Positions 17,552 through 28,337 are shown, counted from the stretch's first letter. The stretch: DNA of 64,000 nt from UBA11136 sp964482135 (GCA_964482135.1 CAYZWF010000005.1:7687-71686), one strand, 5' to 3'. Made by a program: numbers and translations. The notes: generated by a model not told the origin, from the sequence alone.

Positions 17552-18670
17552 ATGGGGAGGTCACACCACAGCTCTCCCGGCAAAATCGTGTCGGGGGATT
17601 GCGTCGACGTGATGAACGGTCTGGAGGCCGGTTCGGTGGATATGATATTCGCCGATCCGCCCTACAACCTTCAGCTCACGGGCGACCTGCGGCGGCCCGA
17701 CAACTCGCTGGTGGACGGCGTCGATAACGACTGGGACAAATTCACCGATTTCGAGGCCTATGACCGTTTCACCCGCGACTGGCTGAGCGCGGCGCGGCGT
17801 GTGCTCAAGGATGACGGCAGCCTGTGGGTGATCGGCTCCTATCACAACATTTTCCGCGTCGGCAGCATCTTGCAGGATCTGGAGTTCTGGGTTCTCAACG
17901 ATATCGTCTGGCGCAAGGCCAACCCCATGCCCAATTTCCGCGGCACCCGCTTCACCAATGCCCACGAGACCCTGATCTGGTGCGCCAAGGACAACGCCAA
18001 GCGCCGCGTCACCTTTAACTACGCCGCCATGAAGGAACTCAATGAGGGCCTGCAGATGCGCAGTGACTGGCACATTCCGCTGTGCACCGGCGGCGAGCGG
18101 CTGAAGAAAGACGGGCTCAAGGCCCATCCCACCCAGAAGCCCGAAGCCCTGCTCTATCGGGTGATTCTTGCCGCCACCAATCCCGGCGACCTGATCCTCG
18201 ATCCCTTCTTCGGCACCGGCACCACCGGAGCCGTGGCGAAACGGCTGGGCCGCCGTTATCTGGGCATCGAGCGCGACGCCGAATACGCCGAGATGGCCGA
18301 AAAGCGTATCGCTCAGACCCCCCCGGCAACGGCGGAAACGGAATTGCTGAGCACGCCGTCGAAACGTAGCGCACCGCGCATTCCCTTCGGTGCGCTGTTG
18401 GAGCGTGGCCTGCTCTCGGCGGGAGATGTGCTGTTCGATCCGAAACGGCGCTGGCAGGCGCGGGTCCATGCCGACGGCTCCCTTGCCTGTAACCGCGAGC
18501 GCGGCTCTATCCACAAGATCGGCGCCAGCCTTCAGGGCGCACCCTCATGTAACGGCTGGACCTTCTGGCATTACGACGTGGAGGGCAAGCTGGTCTCTAT
18601 CGACGTGCTGCGGCAGAAACTGCGCGACGAAATGGGCGAGGATTCTCCCGGCGAGGCCGCCCCCGGCTAG
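17552..18670 (+). CDS. ccrM: Cell-cycle DNA adenine methyltransferase (GANTC)
   Basis: 372 residues from the ATG at 17552 (a TTG three codons upstream is an alternative; neither has a clear ribosome site). It methylates adenine in GANTC and controls cell-cycle transcription. This is a beta-class methyltransferase: DPPY at 35-38 is the catalytic motif and LDPFFGTGTTG binds S-adenosylmethionine. It matches CcrM through NPMPNFRGTRF.NAHETLIW, HPTQKPEALLYRVI and a C-terminal extension (CNGWTFWHY) typical of CcrM. Confidence 0.95.
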   Translation: MGRSHHSSPGKIVSGDCVDVMNGLEAGSVDMIFADPPYNLQLTGDLRRPDNSLVDGVDNDWDKFTDFEAYDRFTRDWLSAARRVLKDDGSLWVIGSYHNIFRVGSILQDLEFWVLNDIVWRKANPMPNFRGTRFTNAHETLIWCAKDNAKRRVTFNYAAMKELNEGLQMRSDWHIPLCTGGERLKKDGLKAHPTQKPEALLYRVILAATNPGDLILDPFFGTGTTGAVAKRLGRRYLGIERDAEYAEMAEKRIAQTPPATAETELLSTPSKRSAPRIPFGALLERGLLSAGDVLFDPKRRWQARVHADGSLACNRERGSIHKIGASLQGAPSCNGWTFWHYDVEGKLVSIDVLRQKLRDEMGEDSPGEAAPG

Positions 18671-20035
18671 GCGGTTTCCTCTTTCTCCGCTTCTTGCCCC
18701 TCGCCCTTTTCCGCGGCGGGAAGGGTCAGCACCACCTTCAAACCGCCAAAATCGGATTTGCAAAGCGCTATATCGCCCCCGTAAAGCCCGGCGGTGTCGC
18801 GCACGATGGCGAGCCCCAGGCCGCTTCCCGGCGTCGCTTCGTCCAATCGGTGGCCGCGGTTGAACACCTCGTCATGCTTTTCCGGCGCCAGGCCGGGCCC
18901 GTCATCCTCGATGGCGATCTTGAGCTCCGCGCCCTCCACCCCCATGGTGATCCAGATCCTCGCGCGCGCCCATTTACAGGCGTTATCAATGAGGTTGCCG
19001 AGCATTTCCTCAAGGTCGTGGCGTTCACCGCGAAAACTGGTATCGGGGTCGCCGCGCACTTCCAGTTCGATGGAGCGCTCGGCATGGATGCGCTTTAAGG
19101 TGCGGCGCAAATCCTCGATCACCGGCAGCACCTCGGTACGCGCGCCGAGCACGCTGCTGGAGGCGGCGGTGCGGGCCTGGGAGAGATAATGGTCCACATA
19201 GCGGCGCATGATACCGGTCTGTTTGTCCACGGTTTCCTCCAGGGAGCCTTTCCCCGCCCCGGATTCGTTGGCCAGCACGGAAATCGGCGTCTTCAGGGCA
19301 TGGGCGAGATTACCCACATGGGTGCGCGCCCGCTCCAGCACCTCTTCGTTATGTTCAAGAAGCGTGTTGATCTCGCTGGCGAGGGGCTCGATCTCGGACG
19401 GGAACTGTCCCGCGAGCCTCGATTCGCGGCCCGAACGGATGGCCGACAGGGCCATGCTGATGCGCCGCAGGGGCAACAACCCGAAGCGAACCTGGATGAA
19501 CACGGCGAGGATCAGGCCGCATCCGAACAGGCCCAGGGACCAGGCCAGGGTGGTGTTAAAGCTTTGAATTTCCGCTTCGATGGCGGCGCGGTCCCCGGTC
19601 ACCACGAATTGCAGGCTGGACACGATTCCCGGAATGCTCACGTCGCGCCCGACGATCCGCAGTTGGCGGCTCTGGATTCCCTGCATGCGGTAGGATGTGG
19701 CCGCGGAAGGGCTGATAAGGGCGAAATCCGGAGTCAGCGCCTGGTCCCAGAGCGAGCGCGACCGCAGCATGGGACCACTGATGCCGGAAATCTGCCAGTA
19801 CCATCCCGAATAAGGCTGTTCGTAGCGGGGGTCGCCCAGGGGCCGCGTAATCACCACGCGGCCTTGATTATCCCCCTCGGTCACGGAAACCAGAGTGTCG
19901 AGATAGACCAGAAGCTGTGCGTCGAAGGAACGCTCCACATGATCCCGGAAAACCGCCGAAAGCACGATTCCGCCGGCGACGATGGCTGCGGCGATCCACA
20001 TTCCGGCCCCTACCACGAGGCGAAAGGCGAGCGAA

Positions 20036-20046
<11 letters not shown>
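18667..20046 (-). CDS. Sensor histidine kinase, PhoQ-like
   Basis: 459 residues. Two membrane helices (about 10-33 and 168-190) enclose a periplasmic domain; then HAMP-like linker, dimerisation domain with GNLAHALKTP (phosphorylated His249), and the HATPase domain with N box LIDNACKWA, G boxes DDGPGLAPE and GSGLGLAIV. It would phosphorylate the response regulator encoded just upstream, overlapping by 11 bases. The LAHALKTP box is typical of PhoQ-type kinases. The stop overlaps the convergent ccrM end by 4 bases. Confidence 0.9.
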
Positions 20047-20755
<709 letters not shown>

Positions 20756-20799
20756 CTTCCCGGCCGTCCTCGTTTTCTTAAAATGGTTTAGGGGGCGGC

Positions 20800-21174
20800 T
20801 TAGGGGGTTGCCCCGTTATCGCCGCCGCCTATTTTTCCGCGCTCGATTTTAAGGATTGTGGCGGTCCCGGCATCCACGCGCAACACCAGAAGCGCATCTT
20901 CGGGCGTAAACATCCTGATTTCGTAAACCCAGCCATGAAGCCCTTCTTCCTGATCCCTCAGTACTACCTCCAGAACCCGGCCCTCATGGCGCTTGTGGAT
21001 ACGGGCGAGGATATCATGCAGGGCCATGATTTCGCCCGACTGCACGGCGGCCCGTGCACGGTCGTGGTCGACGCCGGGCTCCGCAGCCTGAACCGCGCCA
21101 CCCGCAAGCACCGCCCAACCGAGCAGAAAGGCAGCCGCCAAGTGCTGAATACGCCTATTAAGGGACATTGCCAT
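20800..21174 (-). CDS. PepSY-domain periplasmic protein
   Basis: 124 residues. A signal peptide (AAAFLLGWAVLAGGAVQAA) is followed by a PepSY-like domain: ALHDILARIHKRHEGRVLEVVLRD and YEIRMFTPEDALLVLRVDAGTATIL. PepSY proteins of this size commonly sit next to PhoP/PhoQ-type systems and may modulate the sensor. It lies 44 bases upstream of the response-regulator gene and is probably cotranscribed. Translation could start at codon 1 or codon 3. Confidence 0.8.
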   Translation of the reverse strand: MAMSLNRRIQHLAAAFLLGWAVLAGGAVQAAEPGVDHDRARAAVQSGEIMALHDILARIHKRHEGRVLEVVLRDQEEGLHGWVYEIRMFTPEDALLVLRVDAGTATILKIERGKIGGGDNGATP

Positions 21175-21324
21175 AGCCTAGGCCTGAATGCGTGAACGGA
21201 CAATGAACGCCGCGCTCATCAGCCGTTCAGACCACACCCCTATGATGCACGGTGGAAACGTAAACACAGTTTCCTCCCCATTCGTCGCCGCGTGCCCCCG
21301 ACACCTTTCTGCGGCGGCATCGAG

Positions 21325-21358
21325 ACCCGCCCGCCACCCCGGCGGGCGGGTATTTTTT
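21325..21358 (+). terminator. Intrinsic terminator, plus strand
   Basis: A perfect 11-bp stem (ACCCGCCCGCC with GGCGGGCGGGT) and 5-base loop at 21325-21351 are followed by TATTTTTT. The T-run exists only in the plus direction. Confidence 0.75.
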
Positions 21359-21531
21359 CGATCTGCCCCCCCTCTTTTCCCAAAATGAACAGCAGATGAA
21401 TAGAGGTCTCATCCCCTGTTCAGGCGCCCTATGGGAGAAAGAGAGTGAGGATATTTACAGGTATTTCACCAGCGACTCTTTTCCCCCGGAAGAACGCGTG
21501 AATGCCTGCGCAGCTGCGATTGAACATATAG

Positions 21532-21567
21532 AAACCCGTCCGCACCTCCTCGCGGGCGGGTTTTGCT
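21532..21567 (+). terminator. Intrinsic terminator, possibly bidirectional
   Basis: A 12-bp stem with one mismatch (AAACCCGTCCGC with GCGGGCGGGTTT) is followed by a T-rich run in the plus direction. On the minus strand it is followed by TTTCTATAT and could also end mutY transcription. Confidence 0.65.
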
Positions 21568-21586
21568 TTATCTGGCGCCGTCTCTC

Positions 21587-22678
21587 TCACCGTCCCGACT
21601 CCTCTTCGACATTTCCCCACTGCAACGCATGATCGGCGATCTTTCGGGTCAGCACCGAAAGCGCGTAGGCGGAGAATCCCGACGGCGGCGACCAGGTGCC
21701 CGGTTGGGCATCCGCGCCATCCCCGGCGTCATCCATGACATCATCTACGGCACCCGCAAGAACCGTCATTTCCAGCCTGAAATGGGTGAAACCGTGGCAC
21801 ACCCGTCCCAGCAGCGTGGTCCAATCGGCATCGAAGGGCGCGGCGGCCTTGGCCTCGTCCAGATTCCAGTCATGCTCCCGCCAGTCGGTGGAAGGAATTT
21901 CCATCATTCCGCCAAGAAGGCCCCGTGACGGACGTTTCCTCAACAGAATCCTGCCCTCGCGGTCACGTACCCAAAAGGCGACACCGCGCCGTAACGGACG
22001 CTTCCCGCGTGGCGCGCGCCGGGGCAGGCTTTCCGCCTCTCCGGCATTGGCCGCGGCGCAGTCCGGCATCCACGGACAGGCCCCGCAGGCGGGATTGCGT
22101 GGCGTGCATATGGTGGCCCCCAGATCCATCACCGCCTGGGCATAGTCCCCCGGCCGCCCTCGCGCCGACTTCGGCGTCATTTCGGCGGCCCGGGCGTACA
22201 GCTCCTTGCGCGCGCCCGGCAGAGGATCGCTGACACGGAAAAACCGGGCCATGACCCTTTCCACGTTTCCGTCCACCACCACCGCCGGACGCCGGAAGGC
22301 AATGGCGGCGATGGCGGCCGCGGTGTAGGGGCCGATTCCGGGCAGTTTCCGGAGGTCTTTCTCGTCATCGGGAAAGACCCCGCCATGATCGCGCGCCAGC
22401 ACCCCGGCACAGGCATGGAGATTACGGGCGCGGCCATAATAACCCAGCCCCTGCCAGGCATGAAGCACCTCGTCGAGGTCGGCGCCGGCAAGCGCCCCGA
22501 GATCGGGCCAGCGCTTCAGGAACGCCAGGAAATAGGGAATCACGGTGGCCACCGTGGTCTGTTGCAGCATGATCTCGCTCAGCCACACGCGGTAGGGATC
22601 GGGCACGGCGTCGCCATGGCTGCGCCAGGGAAGATCGCGGCGGTTGTGGTCGTACCAGGCGAGAAGACGGGAAGCCAT
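21587..22678 (-). CDS. mutY: A/G-specific adenine glycosylase
   Basis: 363 residues. It removes adenine mispaired with 8-oxoguanine. The helix-hairpin-helix (LPGIGPYTAAAIAAIAF) and catalytic Asp region (VVVDGNVERVMAR) are followed by the [4Fe-4S] motif C-x6-C-x2-C-x5-C (CTPRNPACGACPWMPDC) and a C-terminal NUDIX-like domain that recognises 8-oxoG. It is divergent from the dciA-dsbA-smc genes, a neighbourhood frequent in alphaproteobacteria. Confidence 0.95.
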   Translation of the reverse strand: MASRLLAWYDHNRRDLPWRSHGDAVPDPYRVWLSEIMLQQTTVATVIPYFLAFLKRWPDLGALAGADLDEVLHAWQGLGYYGRARNLHACAGVLARDHGGVFPDDEKDLRKLPGIGPYTAAAIAAIAFRRPAVVVDGNVERVMARFFRVSDPLPGARKELYARAAEMTPKSARGRPGDYAQAVMDLGATICTPRNPACGACPWMPDCAAANAGEAESLPRRAPRGKRPLRRGVAFWVRDREGRILLRKRPSRGLLGGMMEIPSTDWREHDWNLDEAKAAAPFDADWTTLLGRVCHGFTHFRLEMTVLAGAVDDVMDDAGDGADAQPGTWSPPSGFSAYALSVLTRKIADHALQWGNVEEESGR

Positions 22679-22775
22679 CAGAATTGATTCGATTTGATCG
22701 GATAGTGCTCTAACATGGGAAACCGACTCTATGACAGGAGCGGCTCCACGAACAGGGTCCAGGCACCACTACAGC

Positions 22776-23393
22776 ATGAACAATCCATCGCCCGCCTCGT
22801 CACCAAGGCGCAAGACACTCCCGCCGCCGTCACGCGTCCAGAGGGGGCTTCTCGCCCTTGGCGCCATGGTGTCCAAGGTCACAACGCCCCTCTATCGCAA
22901 GCGCGGCTTCGCCGAAGCCCGCATTCTCAGCGACTGGCCGGTCATCGTCGGCGAGCGTTTCGCCGCCGTCACCCTTCCCGAGAAACTTACCTTTCCCCGG
23001 GGAGGTGCCGGAGGAGGAAAGCGCGACGGGCTGTTGCAGGTGCGTGTGGGCGCCCCGCTGGCCACCGAATTACAGCATTTGGAGCCCCAGATCATCGAAC
23101 GCATCAACGGCTATTTCGGCTATAATGCCGTGGCCCGGCTCAAGCTGGTCCAGGGGCCGGTGACGCCGCCATCGCCGCCGCCGGTAGAACCTCCGTCCCA
23201 GGCCGATGCCGCTACCGAGCGCGCCATGAATGAAATGACCGCCGAGGTCGCCGATACCGGCCTGCGCGAGGCGCTGACCGATCTGGGCTGCGCGGTAGCC
23301 GCCCAAGAGGAGCGCCGCCACGGCGTTGAGCCGTCGAAAAAAGGGGAAGCCAGCCCCGGAACCGTTCCTAAAAATGGTGCCGGAGAGAGCTGA
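22776..23393 (+). CDS. DUF721 (DciA-like) protein
   Basis: 205 residues from ATG 22776; an in-frame ATG at 22731 is an alternative and neither has a strong ribosome site. The DUF721 core is ILSDWPVIVGERFAAVTLPEKL (around residue 55) with the later VRVGAPLATELQHLEPQIIERIN and GYNAVARLKLVQG. DUF721 includes DciA, which helps load the replicative helicase DnaB in bacteria lacking DnaC. The C-terminal 50 residues are low complexity. Confidence 0.8.
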   Translation: MNNPSPASSPRRKTLPPPSRVQRGLLALGAMVSKVTTPLYRKRGFAEARILSDWPVIVGERFAAVTLPEKLTFPRGGAGGGKRDGLLQVRVGAPLATELQHLEPQIIERINGYFGYNAVARLKLVQGPVTPPSPPPVEPPSQADAATERAMNEMTAEVADTGLREALTDLGCAVAAQEERRHGVEPSKKGEASPGTVPKNGAGES

Positions 23394-23516
23394 ATTTTCC
23401 CGCCATATAGCCGCCATATATGGGCTCCATATATACGTCACAGACCCGTTTTCCCGCTCTTGCCGCCCCCCAAGGCGGCGCGTATAGTCAGTCCCACACA
23501 GTCTCCGGAGGAACTC

Positions 23517-24281
23517 TTGAACACATTCCCGACCCCACAGATTTCAGTCTTTCGTCGTTCTCTTACCCTGGTGGGCCTTATCACCGGCGTGGCCGTTTTA
23601 ACTGCCCTTTTGGCTCTTCCCCGCCCGGCGATGGCGGTCGTTTCAGACCCGGTGGAGGCCCTGTCGGAGAAAGTTCTCGGCGCCGAGGATGCCCCCATCA
23701 CCATCATCGAATTCGCTTCGCTCACCTGCCCCCACTGCGCCTCCTTTCACGCCAACGTGCTGCCGCAGCTGAAGAGCAACTATATCGAGACCGGCAAGGC
23801 GAAGCTGATCTATCGCGACTTTCCCCTCGACCGCTATGCGCTGACGGCCTCCAAGCTGGCGCGCTGTGCCGGTAACGACCGATATTTCGCCTTTCTTAAT
23901 ATCCTGTTCCAGAAACAACCGCTCTGGACCTCGGGAGACAATCCCATCCCAGCCCTGAAGCGTATTGCCAAGTTCGGCGGCATCGATGCCGCGGACTTCA
24001 AGCAATGCCTCAACAACAAGGTTCTGGAGGAAGGCATTCTCGACATGCGGTTGCAGGCGGAGAAGAACTATAATATTTCCGTCACCCCCACCATCTACAT
24101 CAACGGCGAGAAATACGAAGGTAAACACTCCTTCGAAGCCCTGGACACGGCCCTGCAAGAGCTTGGACTGGATACCGAGTCCCCGGCGACCGCTCCCATG
24201 GCGGCGGCGGACGAGCCCCCTCCCGAGACCCAGCCCCAATCCTGGTTTGACAGGATTATCAATGCCATACGCAACCTTTGA
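23517..24281 (+). CDS. DsbA-family thiol:disulfide oxidoreductase
   Basis: 254 residues from a TTG codon at 23517, chosen because GGAGGAA lies 5-10 bases upstream and the product then begins with a clean signal peptide ending PRPAMA. The thioredoxin fold carries CPHC at 71-74 (SLTCPHCASFH) and the cis-Pro segment SVTPTIYING. It oxidises or isomerises cysteines in exported proteins. The DsbA-like family that pairs with smc is common in alphaproteobacteria. The C-terminus is Pro/Glu-rich, ending in a short amphipathic helix. Confidence 0.9.
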   Translation: MNTFPTPQISVFRRSLTLVGLITGVAVLTALLALPRPAMAVVSDPVEALSEKVLGAEDAPITIIEFASLTCPHCASFHANVLPQLKSNYIETGKAKLIYRDFPLDRYALTASKLARCAGNDRYFAFLNILFQKQPLWTSGDNPIPALKRIAKFGGIDAADFKQCLNNKVLEEGILDMRLQAEKNYNISVTPTIYINGEKYEGKHSFEALDTALQELGLDTESPATAPMAAADEPPPETQPQSWFDRIINAIRNL

Positions 24282-24313
24282 TGTCTTTTCTGATCGTTCG
24301 TTAGGAACCCTCT

Positions 24314-27300
24314 TTGGTCCAGTTCACAAAGCTTCGCCTGTCGGGTTTCAAATCCTTCATTGAGCCGACGGAAATTCTGATCGAGTCCGGGCTCACCGGC
24401 ATCGTCGGCCCTAACGGTTGTGGTAAATCCAACATCGTTGACGCCCTGCGCTGGGTCATGGGCGAAATTTCGGCCAAGCAGATGCGCGGCGGCGCAATGA
24501 ACGACGTCATCTTCAGCGGCACCGCCAACCGGCCCGCGCGCAACATCGCCGAGGTCAGTGTTTCCCTGGATAATTCGCAGCGCAAGGCTCCGGCCGCCTT
24601 CAACGACGACGAAGAGCTGGAGATCATCCGCCGCATCGAGCGCGACCAGGGCTCCGCCTACACCGTCAACGGCCAGGAGGTCCGCGCCCGCGACGTCCAG
24701 CTTCTGTTCGCCGATTCGGCCACCGGCGCCCGTTCCACCGCCTTGGTGAGCCAGGGCCGCATCGGCGCCCTGATCGGCGCCAAGGCCACCGACCGCCGCA
24801 CCGTGTTGGAAGAAGCGGCCGGCATTACCGGCCTCCATTCACGCCGCCACGAGGCGGAACTGCGGCTACGCGGCGCCGAGACCAATCTCGAACGCCTCGA
24901 TGATGTGCTGCTGACCCTGGAAGAACAGGGCCGGGGATTGAAGCGCCAAGCCCGCCAGGCTTCGCGCTATCGCAATATCGGCGACCAGATTCGCCGCCAG
25001 GAGGCCATGCTGTTTCACCAGCGCTGGCACGCCGCTGGAGAAGACATGGCGCAGTCGCGGGAAAAAATGGCCGAGGCCGAATCGCGGGTTACGAAGCTGT
25101 CCCAGACCGTTGCCGCCGCTACCACCAAAAAAACCGAGACTGCCGCCGATCTGCCGGATTTGCGCCGCGACGAGGCGGCGGCCGCCAGCGCCCTGCAGCG
25201 GCTGCTTCTCGCCCGCGACGGCCTTGACGCCGAAGAGCAGCGCCTGACCCAGGCGCGACAGGAGTGTGAAAACCGCCTCGCCCAGACCGCCGGCGACATC
25301 GAACGCGAAAAGACCCTCTCCCAGGATGCCGCCGCGGCGCTGGCGCGGCACGAAGAAGAACGCGCCGCCATCAACGACGCCCGGCAGGGAGAGGAAACAG
25401 CTCAGGGCGAGGCATTGGAGAAGGTGGAGGCCGTGGCATCGGAGGTGGCGGAGCTGGAAAACCGCCTCACATCCCTCACCGAACAGGTGGCCGCTTCCGA
25501 AGGGCGGCGGGCCGGGCTGGAGCGGCAGATCACCGAGATTGACAAGCGGCTGGCCCGCGATGCCGAACGCATGGCCGAGGTAGCCGAACAACAGGGCGCC
25601 CTTAATTCTGAATTCGGGGATTCCGATGCCGGGGAGTCCGCCCAGAGCGCCGAATTAAGCGAAACCGAGGCCGCCGTGACGGCGGGGCAGGCCGGGCTCG
25701 AAGAATTGCGGACCGCCGCCGAAAAGGCCGAGGAAACCCTCGCCGCGGCGCGCACAGCCGACGAGGAAGCCCGCGAAGCACTGGCAACCGCCGAGGCCGA
25801 CGATGCCCGCCTGCGCGCCGAGGAGGAGGCGCTGACGGCTCTTCTCGCCGCCTCCGAGGCCGGTGGCGGAACGCCGCTCATGGACGAGATCACCGTGGAG
25901 TCCGGCTATGAAGCGGCGCTGGGAGCGGCGCTGGGCGAAGACCTCGACGCCCCGGCCGATGAAGACGCACCGGTGCGCTGGCGCACCCTGCCCCCCTATG
26001 AAGACGCCGCCGCCCTCCCCGGAGGAATAGAGCCCCTGTCGGCCTTCGTCACGGCCCCCGATGCCTTGTCACGCAGGCTGGCGTTGATCGGCGTGGTCGC
26101 GGACAATGACCAGGGCCGCGATCTGGCCGCCGCCTTGAAACCCGGCCAGAGACTGGTCAGCCGCGATGGCGGCCTGTGGCGCTGGGACGGCTTCACCGTG
26201 GATTCGGGAGCCGAAACCGCCGCCGCAACACGGCTCGGCCAGCGCAACCGGCTCAATGAAATCCGCGGCCAGAAGGACGCCGCCGAAAGCACGCTGGCCG
26301 GGATCAGAACCCACGCCGGGGAAACCCGAGACCAGGCGCGCGCGGCCCAGGAGGCCGAACGCCAGGCCCAGGAAACCCTGCGCCGCGCCTATGCCGATCA
26401 CCATGCCGCCCGCGATGCCCATGCCGCCATCATACATAAGGCGGCGGAGGCGAAATCCCGCATTGCCGGGCTGCGTGAGGCCGATGAGCGGCTGCGCGCC
26501 GAGCGTGTGGAAGCGCAAGCCGAGCGCGAGGTAGCCGAGGAGGCGCTGGCGGCCCAGGAAGACGTGTCGGACAGCCGCAAGGAAATGGAACGGCTGCGCG
26601 AGGAGACCGGCGAGCGCCGCACCCTGTTGATCGAAACCCGCGGCACTCACGACCATTTGATGCGCGAAGCCGCCCAGCGCAGTGACCGGTTGGCCGCTAT
26701 AGCCGCCGAGAGCGAAACCTGGAAAGCCCGGGCGCAAGCCGCCATGCGTCAGGTTTCCGAACTCGAGGAAAGGCAACAGGCAGCGAGCGCCGAACGCGAC
26801 CAGCTCGATGCGCGCCCGGAGGAAATCGCCGTCCAGCGCGCCACCCTTCAGGACCAGATCGACGAAGCCGAAGCCACCCGCAGCCAAGCAGCCAGTGTTC
26901 TGGCCGAGGCCGAGGAACGGCTGGCCGAGGTCGAGCGCATGCTCAAGGTGGAGGAAACCAACCTTGCCGAGGCGCGCGAGGGCCGGGTACGGGCCGAGGC
27001 CGTGGTGGAACAGGCGCAGCAGGCATTGGACAGCCTCGCCGAGCGCATCGCCGAACGGCTCGAATGCGCGCCCGACAAAACTCTGGAAACGGTGGGCATT
27101 TCGCCCGATGACGACCTGCCGGACACGCAAGCCGTGGAAAAAAAGCTCGAGCGGCTGCTTCGCGAGCGCGACACCATGGGCCCGGTCAATCTGCGCGCCG
27201 AAGAAGAAGCCCGCGACATCGAGGAACAGATCACTACCCTGCAATCGGAGCGCGAAGACCTGGTATCCGCCATCTCCCGCCTGCGCCAGGGCATTTCCAG

Positions 27301-27802
27301 CCTCAACCGCGAGGGCCGGGAACGCCTGCTGGCGGCCTTTTCCGAAGTGGACACCCATTTCCAGGAGCTTTTCGTACGCCTGTTCGGAGGCGGCCGGGCG
27401 CATATGGAACTGGTGGATTCCGACGATCCGCTGGAAGCCGGGCTGGAAATTTTCGCCAGCCCCCCGGGCAAGAAACTCCAGGTTCTTTCCCTGCTTTCGG
27501 GCGGCGAAAAGGCCTTAACCGCGCTGGCGCTGTTATTCGCCGTCTTTCTCACCAATCCGGCGCCTATCTGTGTGCTTGACGAGGTGGACGCGCCTCTCGA
27601 TGACGCCAATGTGGACCGATTCTGTGACCTGATCGCGGAAATCGCCCATAAATCCGACACCCGTTTCGTCGTCGTCACCCATCACCGGCTGACCATGGCC
27701 CGGGTCGACCGGCTGTTCGGCGTCACCATGATGGAACGCGGTGTTTCGCAAATTGTCTCGGTGGACCTGCAGCGCGCCGAGCGGCTGCGCGAAGCCAGCT
27801 AG
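24314..27802 (+). CDS. smc: Chromosome segregation protein SMC
   Basis: 1162 residues. Condensin-like ATPase that organises the chromosome with ScpA and ScpB. The start is TTG at 24314 (AGGAA upstream), giving MVQFTKLRLSGFKSF, the usual alphaproteobacterial start. Walker A GPNGCGKSN is at 32-40. Two long coiled coils flank a hinge at about 510-640. The C-terminal head has signature LLSGGEKALTALALLFA and Walker B CVLDEVDAPLDDANVDRF. Length is normal; no scpA or scpB is nearby. Confidence 0.96.
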   Translation: MVQFTKLRLSGFKSFIEPTEILIESGLTGIVGPNGCGKSNIVDALRWVMGEISAKQMRGGAMNDVIFSGTANRPARNIAEVSVSLDNSQRKAPAAFNDDEELEIIRRIERDQGSAYTVNGQEVRARDVQLLFADSATGARSTALVSQGRIGALIGAKATDRRTVLEEAAGITGLHSRRHEAELRLRGAETNLERLDDVLLTLEEQGRGLKRQARQASRYRNIGDQIRRQEAMLFHQRWHAAGEDMAQSREKMAEAESRVTKLSQTVAAATTKKTETAADLPDLRRDEAAAASALQRLLLARDGLDAEEQRLTQARQECENRLAQTAGDIEREKTLSQDAAAALARHEEERAAINDARQGEETAQGEALEKVEAVASEVAELENRLTSLTEQVAASEGRRAGLERQITEIDKRLARDAERMAEVAEQQGALNSEFGDSDAGESAQSAELSETEAAVTAGQAGLEELRTAAEKAEETLAAARTADEEAREALATAEADDARLRAEEEALTALLAASEAGGGTPLMDEITVESGYEAALGAALGEDLDAPADEDAPVRWRTLPPYEDAAALPGGIEPLSAFVTAPDALSRRLALIGVVADNDQGRDLAAALKPGQRLVSRDGGLWRWDGFTVDSGAETAAATRLGQRNRLNEIRGQKDAAESTLAGIRTHAGETRDQARAAQEAERQAQETLRRAYADHHAARDAHAAIIHKAAEAKSRIAGLREADERLRAERVEAQAEREVAEEALAAQEDVSDSRKEMERLREETGERRTLLIETRGTHDHLMREAAQRSDRLAAIAAESETWKARAQAAMRQVSELEERQQAASAERDQLDARPEEIAVQRATLQDQIDEAEATRSQAASVLAEAEERLAEVERMLKVEETNLAEAREGRVRAEAVVEQAQQALDSLAERIAERLECAPDKTLETVGISPDDDLPDTQAVEKKLERLLRERDTMGPVNLRAEEEARDIEEQITTLQSEREDLVSAISRLRQGISSLNREGRERLLAAFSEVDTHFQELFVRLFGGGRAHMELVDSDDPLEAGLEIFASPPGKKLQVLSLLSGGEKALTALALLFAVFLTNPAPICVLDEVDAPLDDANVDRFCDLIAEIAHKSDTRFVVVTHHRLTMARVDRLFGVTMMERGVSQIVSVDLQRAERLREAS

Positions 27803-27880
27803 AACGGTCCCGGGAACACCCTCCGCAAGCCCTGGTTTTTCCTGTCTTTTTTCCTTCCCACGGCGCGTCTTCCCGCACCC

Positions 27881-27909
27881 TTGACAGCCTTGGGGCCACC
27901 CCCTATTGT
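27881..27909 (+). promoter_or_regulatory. Sigma-70-type promoter of the F0 ATP synthase operon
   Basis: A perfect -35 TTGACA (27881-27886), exactly 17 bases, then TATTGT (27904-27909). It lies 58 bases before atpI and after the end of smc. Confidence 0.75.
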
Positions 27910-27967
27910 GCCCCGGCTTTGGCGCTGAATACCGCTGAAAAGCAGGGGATTTAAAGACTTCCCAACC

Positions 27968-28336
27968 ATGATGGAACGCACCCCGCCACCCTCCCTTCGC
28001 GACCTCGACGCCCGTTTGCGCGAGGCCCGGGAACGGAGAGAACAGAATACTGTTGAGGGCGACGGATCGCGGTCATCATTGAAAGGGGCTCCCCTTGCCT
28101 TTCGCATCGGCGCCGAACTGGTGGCCGCCACCGTTGTCGGCGTTGGTATCGGTCTGTTGACGGACTATTGGCTGGACACCGCCCCCTGGGGAATGATCGT
28201 CTTTTTTTTCCTGGGCGGGGCCGCCGGTGTATTGAATGTGTGGCGGGCCGTGTCGGGAATCGGTATGGCCGCCGGATACCAAGCGCCGGACGAGCACAAC
28301 GAAGGCGGGCAGGACAAGGACGAAGGGCAGGAATAA
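27968..28336 (+). CDS. atpI: ATP synthase accessory protein I
   Basis: 122 residues with two membrane helices (about 44-65 and 74-97) after a charged N-terminal segment. AtpI helps assemble the c-ring. The alphaproteobacterial form is recognised by LAFRIGAELVAATVVGVGIG followed by a second helix PWGMIVFFFLGGAAGVLN. It is the first gene of the F0 operon and ends just before the GTG of atpB. Confidence 0.88.
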   Translation: MMERTPPPSLRDLDARLREARERREQNTVEGDGSRSSLKGAPLAFRIGAELVAATVVGVGIGLLTDYWLDTAPWGMIVFFFLGGAAGVLNVWRAVSGIGMAAGYQAPDEHNEGGQDKDEGQE

Positions 28337-28337
28337 A

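Larger units (their letters stand above)
21175..21586. other. 412-base gene-free region with two plus-strand terminator hairpins
   Basis: It lies between divergently placed minus-strand genes (PepSY start and mutY end). No convincing protein gene is present. Two terminators pointing to the plus strand end at 21358 and 21567 although no plus-strand gene precedes them. A short hairpin with arms GGAAAC/GTTTCC is near 21252-21275. Up to two small plus-strand transcripts (about 21190-21358 and 21370-21567) are possible. Confidence 0.4.

Noticed and set aside
26069..27403. 444-codon open frame on the minus strand
   Set aside because: Antisense to the smc coiled coil; the smc frame is clearly the coding one.
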